NCBI RefSeq assembly: GCF_018143015.1 | Contig: NC_054752.1 | Span: forward strand, 5,071,216-5,135,215 | Origin: Lytechinus variegatus | Lineage: Eukaryota > Echinodermata > Echinoidea > Temnopleuroida > Toxopneustidae | Length of the DNA: 64,000 nucleotides | Direction of reading: 5' to 3' | In this document: piece after piece, positions 1 through 12,275 of the stretch | Numbering within the stretch: position 1 is the stretch's first letter | How the letters are laid out: the number at the start of each line of letters is the position of its first letter | Translations under genes and position numbers: made by a program | Notes under the pieces: model-generated | Database searches by the model: none | Told to the model about the DNA's origin: nothing | The model's input: the letters and a program-made list of their open reading frames with translations, nothing else

Positions 1-1004
1 ACACTTATCTAAACCAATGTACACGAAGAAGATAAGACAAAATTATTGTGCAAGCAAGAATAAGATAATAATAAACAAATAAAATGATTTTATATCATGC
101 TTCAAAGTTCAGGACGCTACGGCGTTACGATTTGTTATTTATAATATTAAAGCAAAATGAGATTGGATGATGATGAGGTTAATTCTAATGAAAGAGGGGA
201 TGGAATGGGTACGAAATGAATAAGTATGGAAAGTTCGAACGTTTTTATTTACTCTCCATGGTGATTCTCTAATGGTCAATAGGGAGTTAACAATTAACTA
301 TCCGATTATTTTTTCATGTATTCATCTACTTTTATCTATTTATTTCATATTGTTATTCCATGTTTATTAGAAATAACGATAAATTCAGTCAGTGGCGAAC
401 CTGACACAGTTCGTACAGAAATTACAAACGGAGAAAGGCCATCACGATTATGTCAGGGTACACCCTCCCACCACCTCCTCCCCAGCTACGCTAGTACTAT
501 TGACATGATTGAAGTCCACTGTCGTGTCGGTTAATGATCATTATAATAATATCCATGTTTCATGATGCTTGTGAATATAGTTAGAACGCCCTCTATAGGG
601 TTCATCCCGATAATTTGCCAGAGGGATTTCCAACCACACTTTTTTCACTCGTTCTCAAACTGATGATTTTTTTCAGTTCAGTGATTACATTTTTAAAATA
701 TGTATTTGTAGTGTCGCTTTCAAGCGAACATGTTTATCTTTTCACAATCGGTAAGGAACATTATAACGGCAACTTTACAACCCCCTCTGCCCCCCCCCCT
801 TTCCCCCTCGGTTCACCTCTGTCTCAACATTTCTCTTTCTTTCCCTCTCTTTCTCTTTCAAATGGCTTCCTACAATAATTATTTATATTATTATGAATCA
901 CAATTAAAATAAAATTTAAAAAAAGAAAAAAAGAAGAACATTTTCTTGTTTGACAATTCCCTTCCCTCTTTTCTATGTCGCTTCCATCCATCATTTCTTT
1001 CTCA
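1..1004. other. Intergenic AT-rich DNA, tail of an earlier block
   Basis: I see no gene here. Positions about 170-280 resemble 50580-50660 (both share a GGGATGGAATGGG stretch and a CCATGGTGA stretch), so this looks like the tail of a tandem block lying left of the window. The short open frames have no recognisable domain and overlap C-tracts. Confidence 0.5.
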
Positions 1005-1011
1005 TCGTCCA

Positions 1012-1119
1012 AGGGCGCCGGAAGCGGGGGAGGGGGGGCAGGGGGGCACTTGCCCCCCCCCCCAATAAAATTGTGGGGGGCAAAAGGAGATTTTGCCCCC
1101 CCCCCCAATGTGCCCCCTG
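1012..1119. repeat. G/C-tract inverted-repeat element fragment
   Basis: Alternating runs of G and C can pair with each other around a short AT-rich core containing AATAAAATTG. The left side has GGGCGCCGGAA, and similar sequence (CCGGCGCGCC) occurs at 2640-2652. Both look like pieces of one dispersed short inverted-repeat DNA element. Homopolymer lengths may be unreliable in the assembly. Confidence 0.45.
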
Positions 1120-2534
1120 AAAGTAGAAAAATGATAAATTATTTAAGGACAAAAGCAAACGAAGGCACTTTTCTGACTGAAAATTGTCATTTTCATTGTC
1201 AAAAATGAAAAAAATTTGCCCCTGACGGGAAAAATACATTATCATAGTAAGCCTTTCGACGAACAGTACCTCTGTGAAACATACCTTTAATAAGCCCCTT
1301 CTCCATCTTATTACAGTGTGATAACGTTTAACCTTTCAATGAATACATTTCATACTGGCAAATTGATAGTGGTCCAACAATGATTAGGTTTATAACTCTA
1401 TGATGCTGGCTGTGTCGTCTGACAAACGCGCGGTCGCCCAGAAACGCTCAGACCGGACCCGATATCACAAACGCACGTGAACACTACTCGAGCAACATAT
1501 GGAATCTACATGTATGTCATAGCTGTCAAGCCCAGAAACCATAATATCTCGAGAAACTTGTTTCAATTATTTCATTTTCAGCTAAATATAGATTGAGTTA
1601 ATACAGTGCTTACAAGTCAGTGCCCTAAAGAAAATACCAAGGTCATTTCAACTCAATGTAGACATGTTATCAGAAAAATACACGCAGAATAATCATGTGT
1701 AGAGGATTACAATTTATAATTTGTGAAAATGGTGAATCCCACTCGAAAGCAACTTGAGATAATGTTTAGACATGAAAAAAATAAAATCATTTGTGAAAGT
1801 GTTTTCTTGACCGGACTCATATCATCCGAGATATGAATAAAAATGTAAATAAAGAATATAAAAGAAAAACCTAAGCGTTACAGTACTGCTCTACTATAAA
1901 AAAAAAAATCTTAAGATATTTCCACAGCCCCGTATTTTCCTCTATTCCTTTTCATTGGCATGATTGGAAGGCGTTTTGTCTGATACTATTTCAGCTCATA
2001 TGATATAGCACTTATGTATTTTAGATTCCAAAACTTCTTCCCAATACCTGTTACTAATCACATCGAGATGGCAGCTATGTTCTCTGGTTCATCCCAGCTT
2101 TTGTTATTCATGGACGTTTGCAAAATAAAAAAAAAAACAATCCGGGAGTGGGTGGGGCTGCAAGACCTAAATTTTCGAAGAAACTTAAGAGCAAGGGGGT
2201 TTGTGATGGGGGAGCTTGAAAATTTTCTAGAATAAAATTGAAGGATTTTGTGCACACTTTTGGTGAATTTTGCCCTCTCGATCGGCGGCCCCCGGCTGCG
2301 TACGGTCATGTTTGTCATCTTAAAGTCTTTAAAAGGCCTATATTACATTGGTTTGAAACAATTTCGTTTGCAATAAGGCTCGTAATTTGCTGGAACTGCG
2401 ACCCTGATCATGAAGAAACACCAGTCTGGTTCAGAAGGGAGGAAACAGGAGCAAAAAGAACTCCAAGACTGTTTAATTCTCAAGAAATTTATTTCCAACT
2501 TTTATACTCCATTTTAAACAAAGTCCTTACCGTG
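1120..2534. other. Intergenic DNA, nothing recognised
   Basis: AT-rich sequence without a long open frame, clear repeat or RNA gene that I can identify. Confidence 0.4.
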
Positions 2535-2662
2535 GGGGGGGGGGGGTCCAAAGCCTCTCCCGCTCGATCGCTTCGGTATCTCACACTGTCAAAAATATTG
2601 TGCCCCCTTCGGGATTTTGCCCCCAAAAAACGAAAGTGTTCCGGCGCGCCTGTCATCGTCAT
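2535..2662. repeat. Second G/C-tract element fragment
   Basis: A G-run at 2537-2548 is followed by a segment with TTGTGCCCCCTTC and TTTTGCCCCC, ending near CCGGCGCGCCTG. It shares G/C tracts and the CCGGCG motif with 1012-1119. A 162-residue open frame crosses it but has no domain. Confidence 0.4.
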
Positions 2663-2689
2663 TCAAATCACTCGCAGTATTTATCTCAT

Positions 2690-3070
2690 GAAATCACAAG
2701 ACTGTGGCGATTCTTTTGTAAATTAATGAATGAATTTATTGAATAAATCAAAAGCTTCTAAGCATGAAGAGAATAAACACCATGAAATGTGTGATCTAAT
2801 TTTACCTATACAAATATTAATCACGTCACAGACTGTCCTATTCAGGTTTTACTAAAAGAAGACAAAATAGGTTTTTACCTAGCTTTTCCAAAATGTATAG
2901 ATGTTTGGGGTTTCTGCTACTGTTTACGAAATTCATGAAAGCAAAACATAAGCAATGGATTTTGCTATCTTTTTAGCACATAATTAAGTGGCAAAGCGTT
3001 TAAGACTTTTATCACTAGTCAGTATCCGGCCGAGGGCAGGCATAGGGGAACGTGGATCAAAATCGAAATT
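2690..3070. repeat. Block-tail subunit, one of six related copies
   Basis: Recurrent subunit containing the conserved stretch GTTTACGAAATTCATGAAAG and ending near an ACTAGTC motif. Related copies lie at about 3760-4140, 18160-18470 (continuing at 20336), 22520-22870, 35780-36130 and 51110-51485. The copies delimit the tandem blocks. No open frame is conserved among them, so I read it as non-coding. Confidence 0.65.
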
Positions 3071-3499
3071 TGTTACATTTCAGAGAGAAGACACTGATTA
3101 CGGTTTTTTCAACATGCAGATATAAAAATGCATACATAAATAGTAGCCCACATATACGCTATTAAAACTTCTCTCCTCACTGCCCCCACCCTCTCTCTCC
3201 TTTACACACACGCCCACCCACCCTCACACGTATTCACTCACACCCAATCGTGCATGCGCACCAACTCCAGCACACCTGACTTTTTATCACTCTCTATCGT
3301 CATCTTGCAATAATGCAATGGCTTTCTACTTTAAAGATAGGGTGTCTATGTATTATTGTCATGGGAATTGTAATGAAAATCCACCTATCTCCCTTCCGAC
3401 ATCATTCTTTCCCCCGTTATCTCCCTCTTCACTAATCTCTCTTCCCTTCTCTCTCCCTCTCTCTTTCTCCCTCTCAATTATCCTCTTTCAATCATTTAT

Positions 3500-3730
3500 T
3501 ATCAATGAATGCATTTCTCGCTTTCTAGTTCCCTCCCCTCTTCTCTCGGTCACCTCCACCTCCCATCTCTCCCACCCTCTCTCTCTCTTCATCTCTCTCC
3601 CCTTCTCTCTCTTTCAATTATCCTCTTTCAGTCATTTATTTTCTGGTACTTATAATTCAATAAATGCATTTCTCGCTTTCTAGTTCCCTCCTCTCTTCTC
3701 TCAGTCACCTCCACCTCCCATCTCTCACAC
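3500..3730. repeat. CT-rich minisatellite, two units
   Basis: The marker GCATTTCTCGCTTTCTAGTT occurs at about 3511 and 3666, a period of roughly 155 bp, each followed by a pyrimidine-rich tract. Block D carries three units at about 161 bp; block B appears to carry one. Open frames across it are low-complexity and not genes. Confidence 0.7.
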
Positions 3731-4418
3731 CCTCTCTCTCTCTCCTCTCTCATCGTCTCTCAAATCATTCACAGTATTTTTACTCTTGAAATCACGAGAT
3801 TGTGTGGCTTCTATTGTGAAATATGAATGCTTTTATTGAAACATGAAAATCATCTAGCATGAAGAGAATAAATACCTTGGAATATGTGATCTAATTTTTC
3901 TTATACAAACATTACTCACCTCACATAGTCCTATTCAGGTAAGACTTTGTCACAATACAGTATGAAGAATCATGGGGTTTTACCTTGCTTTCCCAAAACG
4001 TATTCTTGTTTGGGGTTTCCGCTACTGTTTACGAAATTCATGAAAGAAAAAAAAAAGCTTTGGGTCTCGCTATCATTTTAGCGCATAATCAAGTTGCAAG
4101 GCGTTTCATTCTTCAATGTGTTATCACTAGTCCGTATAAATAACATTCTGAGCCAAGTTATTGTTTAGCCAATTGAGCACTTTATGTAATGTCGAGTTTG
4201 ACCATTCCCATATCGTCTAATATATCCACTTGATCTAACAGCATTTATGGTATATCATTATATGAATTAATTATGGATCACATTTCCATTACGTAAGTAC
4301 AACAGATAATAGACTCAATAAAAGCGATACCCAATTTTGGTATTAGACTAGATGACATTTAAGACCAAGGGATGGTTGTACCAAACTAATACTAGACCAC
4401 ATTGATGGTAGACCCAAC

Positions 4419-4925
4419 ATGCTTTTCACATTGCATTTCCTTAACCCCATACTATTCTTAACCCCGGACTATCCTTGACCCCATACTATTTTTTTTTCGA
4501 TTCACACTGTCTTTCTAAACCCCATACTATCTTTTTTTCGATTCACACTGTCTTTCTTAACCCCATACTATCTGCTCAATCGTGGTTAATGCCTTAACCC
4601 CGGACTATCCCTCAGCTCATGAATACTAAGCGTGGTTAACGTGCAATTCGACTTCTGTAATTGGTTAATGCTTAGCCCCACTTTCCTTAGCCCCGTTTCG
4701 TTTTCACACTGCATTTCTTAGCACCACAATAAGCCGGCTAACCCTGCTTTTTTGCAGGGCCAGATAGTTCCGTACTATTTACCGTGCTAGCCCACTTTGC
4801 TATAAAAAAAAACGTTGTGTGAAAACAAGTGGGCTAAGCTTAACCCGGGAAATTGGTGGGGCTAAGACCCCCCCCCCCCTTATAGCCCCACCAATTTAGG
4901 ACAAAAAGTGCAGTGTGAAAAGCAT
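4419..4925. mobile_element. Non-autonomous TIR element, about 0.5 kb
   Basis: Termini are ATGCTTTTCACATTGCA (4419-4435) and TGCAGTGTGAAAAGCAT (4909-4925), near-perfect inverted repeats of 17 bp. Blocks B (23126-23145) and D (51741-51760) are uninterrupted at this site, joining the GGTAGACC and AAGTGGG flanks directly or nearly so, so this is an insertion private to block A. The interior has several imperfect copies of a TTAACCCCATACTAT motif and a GGGGCTA/TAGCCCC hairpin near 4856-4890. A CAA may be duplicated at the ends, but the junction is not clean. No transposase is present and the superfamily is not assigned. Confidence 0.75.
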
Positions 4926-4959
4926 ACAAGTGGGTTTGATGATTATCGGAGAATAAAAA

Positions 4960-5345
4960 TATGTCAACTTCACTACAACCCCTCACCGTCCTGTCTCTTT
5001 CCCCTTTCTGCCACATTCACTATCCCCCTCCCCCATCCCTCTCTCTATCTATCTCTCTGGTGTTCCTTCTCTGTCTCTGAATGTTCATTTGCCATCTCCC
5101 CTCTCCCTATATTTTACTTTCTTTCTGTCTCATTTCTTGAATAAATTCATCCGATTCTTCATCTCTCCCTCTCTGTGTCTCCCTTCCGTCTACCCTCTAT
5201 TTTGTTTCATATGTCTATATTTCTGTCTCTCCCTATCGTTCCCTCCTGCCCTGTTTCCCTTCCTTTCCTGTCTCTTTCACTGCTTGTGTCTTTGTTTCCC
5301 CGTCTCTCTCTCCCTCTCTTTAGCTCTCTCTGCACATCTCTCTTC
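4960..5345. repeat. Pyrimidine-rich low-complexity tract
   Basis: Long CT-rich stretch homologous to 23160-23660, 38260-39230 and 51800-52220 in the other blocks. Overlapping Ser/Leu/Phe-rich open frames in several frames are composition artefacts. Confidence 0.75.
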
Positions 5346-5485
5346 TTGCTAATTCTTATTGGTCACATATTAACTTCTGAAATAATTAGTCTTACAGGAT
5401 TCCTCGAGGAGCGATGAAATTTAATCAAAGCGGAAACCCAAGCATGGCAATGACAGACACCCATTTTCATTTTATCAATTGTTTT

Positions 5486-5814
5486 TTAAAGGTCAAGCCC
5501 ACCCAAAATAATAATTTGAATCATTATAAAAAAGTCAAGAAAGCATAACGCTTACAAATTTTATCAAAATCTGATTGGAAATAAAAAAAAAGGTACGAAA
5601 TGCTTACAGTTTCTCAGTTTTTCCCGAAAACAGTCATACGCTTACATGTAAATAAGAACTCAGTGATATGCAAACGAGAGTCAATGATATCCCTCACCCT
5701 CTTGTTCTATTTTATTATCGTTTGACATTTTACAAGCTTGAGAGAATTTAATTGTTCGCTCTTTCTCATTTTACGTAAATATACTTTATTTGTTGTGGTG
5801 GACTTTTCCTTTAA
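5486..5814. mobile_element. TTAAAGG-ended short TIR element (block A copy)
   Basis: The ends read TTAAAGGTCAAGCCCACCC on the left and GGTGGACTTTTCCTTTAA on the right, imperfect inverted repeats. The same element sits at the same place in blocks B, C and D, so it was present before the blocks duplicated. A more distant relative lies at 17337-17932. It has no coding capacity; terminal TTAA could be a target duplication, which I cannot prove here. Confidence 0.6.
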
Positions 5815-6361
5815 CACGTTTACACAGATTTAGATATCAAAATTATCTCATATAAAGTATATGAAAAAGATACATTTAAAACAGCCAAAAAAGAAAGAAC
5901 ACCGGATAATACGTTCAAAAGACGTATTTTCAAACTTGCACTAATATTCTATATTTATTTAGAAAATATTTTGAAAGCAGATTAAAAAGATGTAAAAGTA
6001 AAGTAGTATGAAGAATATGCTTATGATCAGTAACACGGTTACCTCCGGTTAATCATAGAATGAAAAAATAACAAAAAAAAAGGTGTTTGGATTTGTGTTT
6101 GAAAAAAATATATACTCTAATTATCGCTAACATCCCAAATTTACTTTAAAAATCTCCTTTGGTAATACAAATATACAGATTTGTATTGAAATGAGTTAGT
6201 GTAATGTATATGCAAATATTTTGCTAACTCATGGTTAATAGTAAAATATAATTCATAAAAACAATAGACGGTCTCAGAAAGCGTTTACAACCCCTTTTGC
6301 AGACTATAGCGCAACATCCTATTTTCATGTTATACTCCTAAGTATTAATACAAAATCATTT

Positions 6362-6546
6362 CAGGGGGCCGTTTCATAAAGCTGTTCGTATGTATGGTGA
6401 CTTAAGAGTGACTCTATGAACGACTGGTGAACCTTTCTTACGCGCTAAACCATCGCCAATGGTATAACATTTACCAAAAGAAAGGATCACCAGTCGTTCT
6501 TAAAGTCGCTCTTAACTTACGAACAGGTTTATGAAACACCCACCTG
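6362..6546. mobile_element. 185-bp foldback MITE (block A copy)
   Basis: Arms of about 75 bp are inverted copies of each other: the left begins CAGGGGGCCGTTTCATAAAG and the reverse complement of the right begins CAGGTGGGTGTTTCATAAAC. Both arms carry GACGACTGGTGA-like cores around a short loop. Copies occur at the same site in blocks B and D but not in C (near 40071). It has no coding capacity. Confidence 0.8.
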
Positions 6547-8837
6547 TTAATTAGTACGAAACACGAAACGAATTAAATCGATTACAAACGAAACTTTTCA
6601 GGACCCCTATGTGATTACATGTATGTTCATCATAATCACAGTATAAAAATACTCCATCATTTTCTTAGTGGTGTATACATATTTGAAAATTCAAATTTCA
6701 TACATAATGTTTCATACTGTCATGTTTTGGCGATCCAGTCTTACAGATTTTTTCATAACCTCATCTCATGGAAAGCCACGCAATAGATTTTGTACCTACT
6801 CACATTTGATGTTTCTTTGCATTCTTATTTTATTTGCGATTTAAAGATTGAATTGAATTGAATGCATTATAAAACAAAATATTCTTGTCAAATGAATGAA
6901 GTTTATAAATTTAAATTATATATTCAGTTAGACAAGATAAAGAGTCTGAGGCGGTATTTAGAAAACAAAAAAACATATTTACAACAGTTTATACACCAAT
7001 TGAGGCAGAATAATCTCCTTCAAGCAAATGCATCTAAAATATAGGCTCTGTGTTTCAAAAAATTATACCAGCAATCAATAAATAATCCTTTAGACTATAG
7101 CAGAATCACCTTCTAAATGCACTAATTGAGAGTAAATAGAAGTATAAGTAAAGCATTATCCGCGTAAAGAACCAAATCATACATAACTCTAAAAATGTTT
7201 CCATGTTTTTTTACAGTAGATTTAGATATTCAAATGATATAGTTGTAGTATGTACAAATGATCTTCTATAATTTTTGGTTAATATTAAAATATGATACAT
7301 GAAAACAACAAAAGATGCATGGATAAATCGTGTATAAAACAACAACTATCGCAAACATCCCATATTCCCCATAAGTTTTGATCGTCTTTCCCAATTAAGT
7401 TAATTTACATTCTTTATAGATGAAAAGATGTAGTCACAACAATCTTGAATAAACAAATCATTGATAGAAATAACTTCAGTACGCATGAAAAATGAAAGAA
7501 ATCTAACCGATTTTAGATCTTATAGGTGATTATAATAAATGCGCCTGCGAATACACAATTTCCTCCTTCCGTATCATTCATAATAATTGAACATAAATTT
7601 CCAGCAACACTGTCACTGCCCGATATAATATTTAAATAAACGTATTTACATCAGCCTAGCACAAACATCTAACTGATCATGTTTTTAAAGCGAATGAATC
7701 AATCTTTATCTGAATGTGTTGATGTAAAAACCGACAAGACATCAGCGAAACATTTTTTGTTAAACTTTTGCATATATTCATTTAGATTCTTAAGAAGAAA
7801 AGATGTATTCAAAACGGTCTCGATTACACAAGGCAATATTAAAGCCATTTTCGCTAGAATAGAAATTTCAGATATCCAACAAATTGCAGTTATTCTTCTA
7901 ATGCGTCGGCAACTAAATCATGATTGAACATAAATTTTATGAACATTCTTGCAAGCAAAACAGTTGCTGGCATAGGCCTACTTGAATGAAACGTGTTAAA
8001 AAAATTATCACAATACGCAACTGTTAATTAAAAGCAATCTTTATGAACATGGACATACGAAATCAAACCAGCCATCATATTTTATTAATTTTTTCTGTTT
8101 CACTCTTGCAGAATCACCTATTAATATAGTAATTCGATTTAAAAGCAATAAGCAAAACATTATCCTGTAAATGGACCTAAGAAAATATAACATAGCTATA
8201 CGTGACCAAAATGTGATAAACCACTTTCAAATGCGCACTACGGTAACAGCAGATCCCGTTTGGTAAATGTGCACTATACTGGTTCATTTTGGTTGCCAAG
8301 TCCCTCTGCTTTCATATTATGTGTAATGCATTTTTTTTTGGGGGGGGGGGTGGGCAAGAGCACAAAATGCAATTTACCAAAACGTATCGTAATCATTGTA
8401 ACAGCCCCCTCTATCGGTAAATTCAGGTGATAATATCATGTCGTGGTCGAGATCATTCCAGGGGGCTGTTTCGTCAGTAGTCGCATCGAAATACTTTATT
8501 GGTTTATGCTGATCTGATGTTGGAAGTGAAAATATACAAACAAGCAAGCAATTTTTAGATGTAATGCGCATCGAGTAACAGCAAACGAGACCGCGACCCT
8601 CTCTAAAATCGCAACAATATTATGAGAATAATAATGATTTTACATGGTTAATATATCGTGTTTTCAAATGAGTCAAAAGTACACAGTTTCAATCTATAAA
8701 GGAATATAGCGCTTCCTGTAATTTTAATTTTGATAAATGAATCAAGATACCACTGAACATTTATTTAGAGTAAAAACTACTGTTTCATTAGCATGATAAT
8801 ATCTTGGTAGCTATAATACACGCGATGGACTATTAAA

Positions 8838-9210
8838 GTGATTGGTTAACATTGGTTTGACTTTTAAAAAATCTGAGCTAGAAGGTCACACTTGTCACCT
8901 GTGTCTGTGATATGTTGCAAAAATGAAGCCCAGAAAAAATTGTGTTCAAAAATAATTATTTAGTGCTTCAAAAATTGAAATATAAAGTGACCGGAAACAC
9001 CATCTTAATTTCATCCCATACACTTACGTGTACTATTTAGGCGTCTATAAGACGCCCATTTACAAAATCGGGGTTTGCCTTGTAGTTTTAGCCTTTCATT
9101 CTCAATAATGGTTGTTTTCAGGGTTTATTAGTTCTAATACATGCACTTGTACACATGTTTCATCTTGGTTTGAGAATTTTTTAAATCGGCTGCTCACAAA
9201 GTTAAACAAT
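8838..9210. mobile_element. 373-bp insertion with 9-bp direct repeats
   Basis: ACTATTAAA occurs at 8829-8837 and again at 9211-9219, and block B has a single copy at the matching place (near 27203), so this is a target-site duplication around a private insertion. The interior begins GTGATTGGTTAACATTGG and ends near TTAAACAAT. I see no clear terminal inverted repeat and no open frame. The element type is unknown; an 8-9 bp duplication would fit a hAT-like element. Confidence 0.65.
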
Positions 9211-9609
9211 ACTATTAAAAGGATTTTTCTAACCGGCATGATTAAATAAAAGGGGAACATTTTAACTGTTCAATATTACATATGGAAATGAACTCAAATG
9301 AAATATGCACGGGTATAGTGATAAAGAGCTGCTATGGAGACATAATTAATATCAATGTTTACTCAATTCAACAAAGCAACGGCGTAGTCTGGTATAGAAT
9401 ATTCTGACACAACGTGTACAATAAAAGAGCATAACCTTAATATGTTTTCAATATGAATATGAAGCTTATCCATAAAGAAACCATGAATTACAATGAATCA
9501 TGCTTTTTCATTGTGTGTGTTTTTTTTTCAATTTGAAAGCATATAATGGTAAGATGTAGCAACATTCCCAATATCACTTTTTTGTTTGGTATTATTATCT
9601 GTCATGGAT

Positions 9610-11430
9610 CTAGAGGATGAATCGCTTTTTGAATGTGAGAATATTATCTCCATCACATGCAATCATATTCCGTGATGACGTCATCGTTATTCGAGATAAG
9701 ACAAGGTGACTGAATCTCTTCTTTCTATCCAGTCTAGTTGATAAAGGGAATAATGCTACTCTTCTCTTCTTCATATCACCCTCACTCATCACCTGATCAA
9801 TCACACACGTCTTGTACTCATCATCTGATGTCATGACGTAGATGTCGTCTGTCATACGATCAACACACACATTCAAGATGACATCACTGTGGGGGATTTC
9901 CCTATGATCACCCTCTCTGTCAATGATGAGCGCTCTGCAATCAGGTGGTAAAGGTCGAGCGATGATGTGATCTGATGTCAGCACATCGTACATTAATATC
10001 TTCTCTTTACACGTGATGGTATTGGCAATCTCATCATTAGCTGGGTTGATGACGTATATCATAGACTGACTCCCTTCAGCAGCTATGATCATTCCATCCT
10101 GATCGATTGCAACGCGCACCCCTACACCGGTACGCGTCGTGTTCCTGGGTATTGTGACGTCATTGATGTGATTCCAATGTCTGTCGTATACACTGATGCA
10201 CCCAGGTACAGGTAGACTGTCTCCTGTACAACTGTTGATGAATCTACCACATAATATCTTATCGTCATTCAGCGTTGCACATGAGTATATAATGGACGTA
10301 TCACTACCGTTGATCACTCTCTGTGTGGATTTATTGTTCAAATCTAACATGTAGGTGTGTCCATCAATCTTCCAATCTGTGACAATCACCTTTTCTTCAT
10401 CTACATCCAACAATGCCCGGGTATTTGATTTTATCACTGACATTGATTGTATCAATGAGCTTCCACTCTCCATCATACCCATCAATTCTTCCATCATACT
10501 TCTCTCTCTCAACACCCTTCACAAACCTCACACCTGATACAACACGATTCATTTCTTTCACCTCACCCTCATTCAGTTGCTTCTTTAGTCCCTCACTCAC
10601 TGATGCAATCACACGATGTCCATCTATGACAATATTTTTATCGTCTTCGAGAAGTCTGTCCAGTGTCTCTTTTGCTTTCTCTGCTGATCTGGTGTCGTCT
10701 TGCCATGATTTTTCAAGCTCTCCAATCTTTCTCTCGATCTCTTGAGCGATGTTCTGAATGTCCTTCTGAAGAATGCGCAGTTTATCAATTATCGGTTTTC
10801 GTCTCATCTCTGCGTTTAAACGATTTTCATTGTGTCGCTCCTCTCTCTTCGCGTTGTTCTGGTTAATTTTATCCTGGAGCTTTCGAATATCCGTTTGATG
10901 CTGTTCATTTTCCCCATCAACTTCCATGTCGATTTTATCAGCATCTTCTTTTTCCTTGGCTCTGTCTCTTTCGATCTCCTCTCCGATTTCGGAATTAACC
11001 TCATTCTGAATAGTTTTCAAATGTTCGTCTGGGACTTGTTTACAGTGATGAATCTCAATCCCATAAACTCGTAATAGCTCCAATTTGTCCATCACTGCTT
11101 TTTGAAGGATGGTGAGCTTTGCCTTATTTTCCCGTAGTGCGTCTTCTATAGTCAGCCGTACGCAAGGTTTTTCGTGATGAGCTGTAAATGCATCGGAATA
11201 ACATAATGCTACGTTATGTGTTCTGCAGTACAAACGTATTAATTCGTCATGTTCCTTACAGAAGAGATAAGGTACACCTCTTCGTGCTACTCCGATGCAT
11301 TCTTTTTTCAATGCGCAGTCATGACAGAGCTTCTTCTTTCCTTCACATAGAGCGTGACGTCAGTACTCGATTCGCAGTCGGCTTCTTCACAAACAGCGCC
11401 CTCTTCATCTGAGCTGAGTTTAGATGCCAT
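9610..11430 (-). pseudogene. TRIM-like B-box/coiled-coil/propeller pseudogene (copy A)
   Basis: Third paralogue of the genes at 27601-29424 and 46053-47876. The reading frame would start at the ATG at 11430 (MASKLSS), matching both intact copies, and stop at 9610. Two small deletions relative to the paralogues shift the frame: one base in the TTCTTCTTT stretch near 11335, and two bases near 10403, so the protein falls into separate pieces (open stretches 10397-11311 and 9610-10515). The second B-box has also lost a zinc ligand: CYSC in the paralogues is CYSD here. The 5' UTR splice donor seen upstream of copy B reads AC instead of GT near 11893. All these point to a dead gene, although the indels could be checked for assembly error. 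The coiled coil and propeller sequences remain clearly recognisable. Confidence 0.85.
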
Positions 11431-12275
11431 CGTGAAAATAATTTAAAGGGTGTTAAGGTGGGGAGCTGTAAGGGCAGAAAGAGAAATGAGATTGAGGGCG
11501 ATTGGCATAGGGAATCTCACAATGTTAATTTATCAGATAATGTTATTTTATACATTGCAATAGGGAAAACCGCAAGAGAGAGAGAGAGCGAGCTACAGAG
11601 AGAAAAAAGAGGGAGAGAAAGAAAGAGGGGAAAGGAGGACACAGAGCGCTCTTCACTTATCTTACCCTTGAAGGCTCAATTACATCTGTCCCAATATTTT
11701 CCTTTTACATATACCTTCTTCATATTCTCACCAAAAAAAAACAACATACAAATGTGGCCATAATCACGCACTGGTTAAAATTCATGTTTAAACAATCTCA
11801 TTTCCGTGTTCACAAATCCACATAAATCCTTCCACCAAAAACACAATACTAATGTTCAACTTACACTAATGTGATGTTCCTGTCTTCGTACGTCAAAGTT
11901 TTAGCTGACTTGAAAAAAAATCCGATAATTGACAACTTTTGGTCGAAAAAAGCTACTTTAAACATGTTAAATGTTAAACTTGTAAGTAGATCTTTGAACC
12001 AATATGTAGTCCAGTTGTTCCTATGAACTTATCTAGTAACGTGTAGAATCGCTGCACGCTCACAACTGAATCATTTGACATGCTTGAAAGCACATTTTGA
12101 AAAAGTATGCCATGAGCAAAGAAATAAACGAAAGACACTGCTGCACTTCATGAATAAAATAATAATGAAATGAAACTAAAATAACAAAGTGCAAGGTACG
12201 TTGTTTATCAGTAAAGAAATGTATGAAATATTTTGATGATTGTCTTTAGCAGTATAGCTTCACCACCATGACAGT

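Larger units (their letters stand above)
3290..12275. repeat. Tandem paralogous block A
   Basis: This stretch aligns by eye, in the same order and orientation, with 22200-30905 (block B), 37990-47885 (block C) and the split block at 50650-52311 plus 60928-64000 (block D). Shared landmarks in order are a CT-rich minisatellite, the GTTTACGAAATTCATGAAAG subunit, a CTTGATCTAACAGCATTTAT segment, a TTAAAGG-ended element, a short foldback element and the minus-strand B-box gene. Private insertions lie at 4419-4925 and 8838-9210. The non-coding parts of about 6550-8830 hold no other gene that I can recognise. Confidence 0.8.

Noticed and set aside
2238-2726. 162-residue plus-strand open frame
   Set aside because: Runs through a G-run and a TIR-element fragment; no motif or recognisable family.
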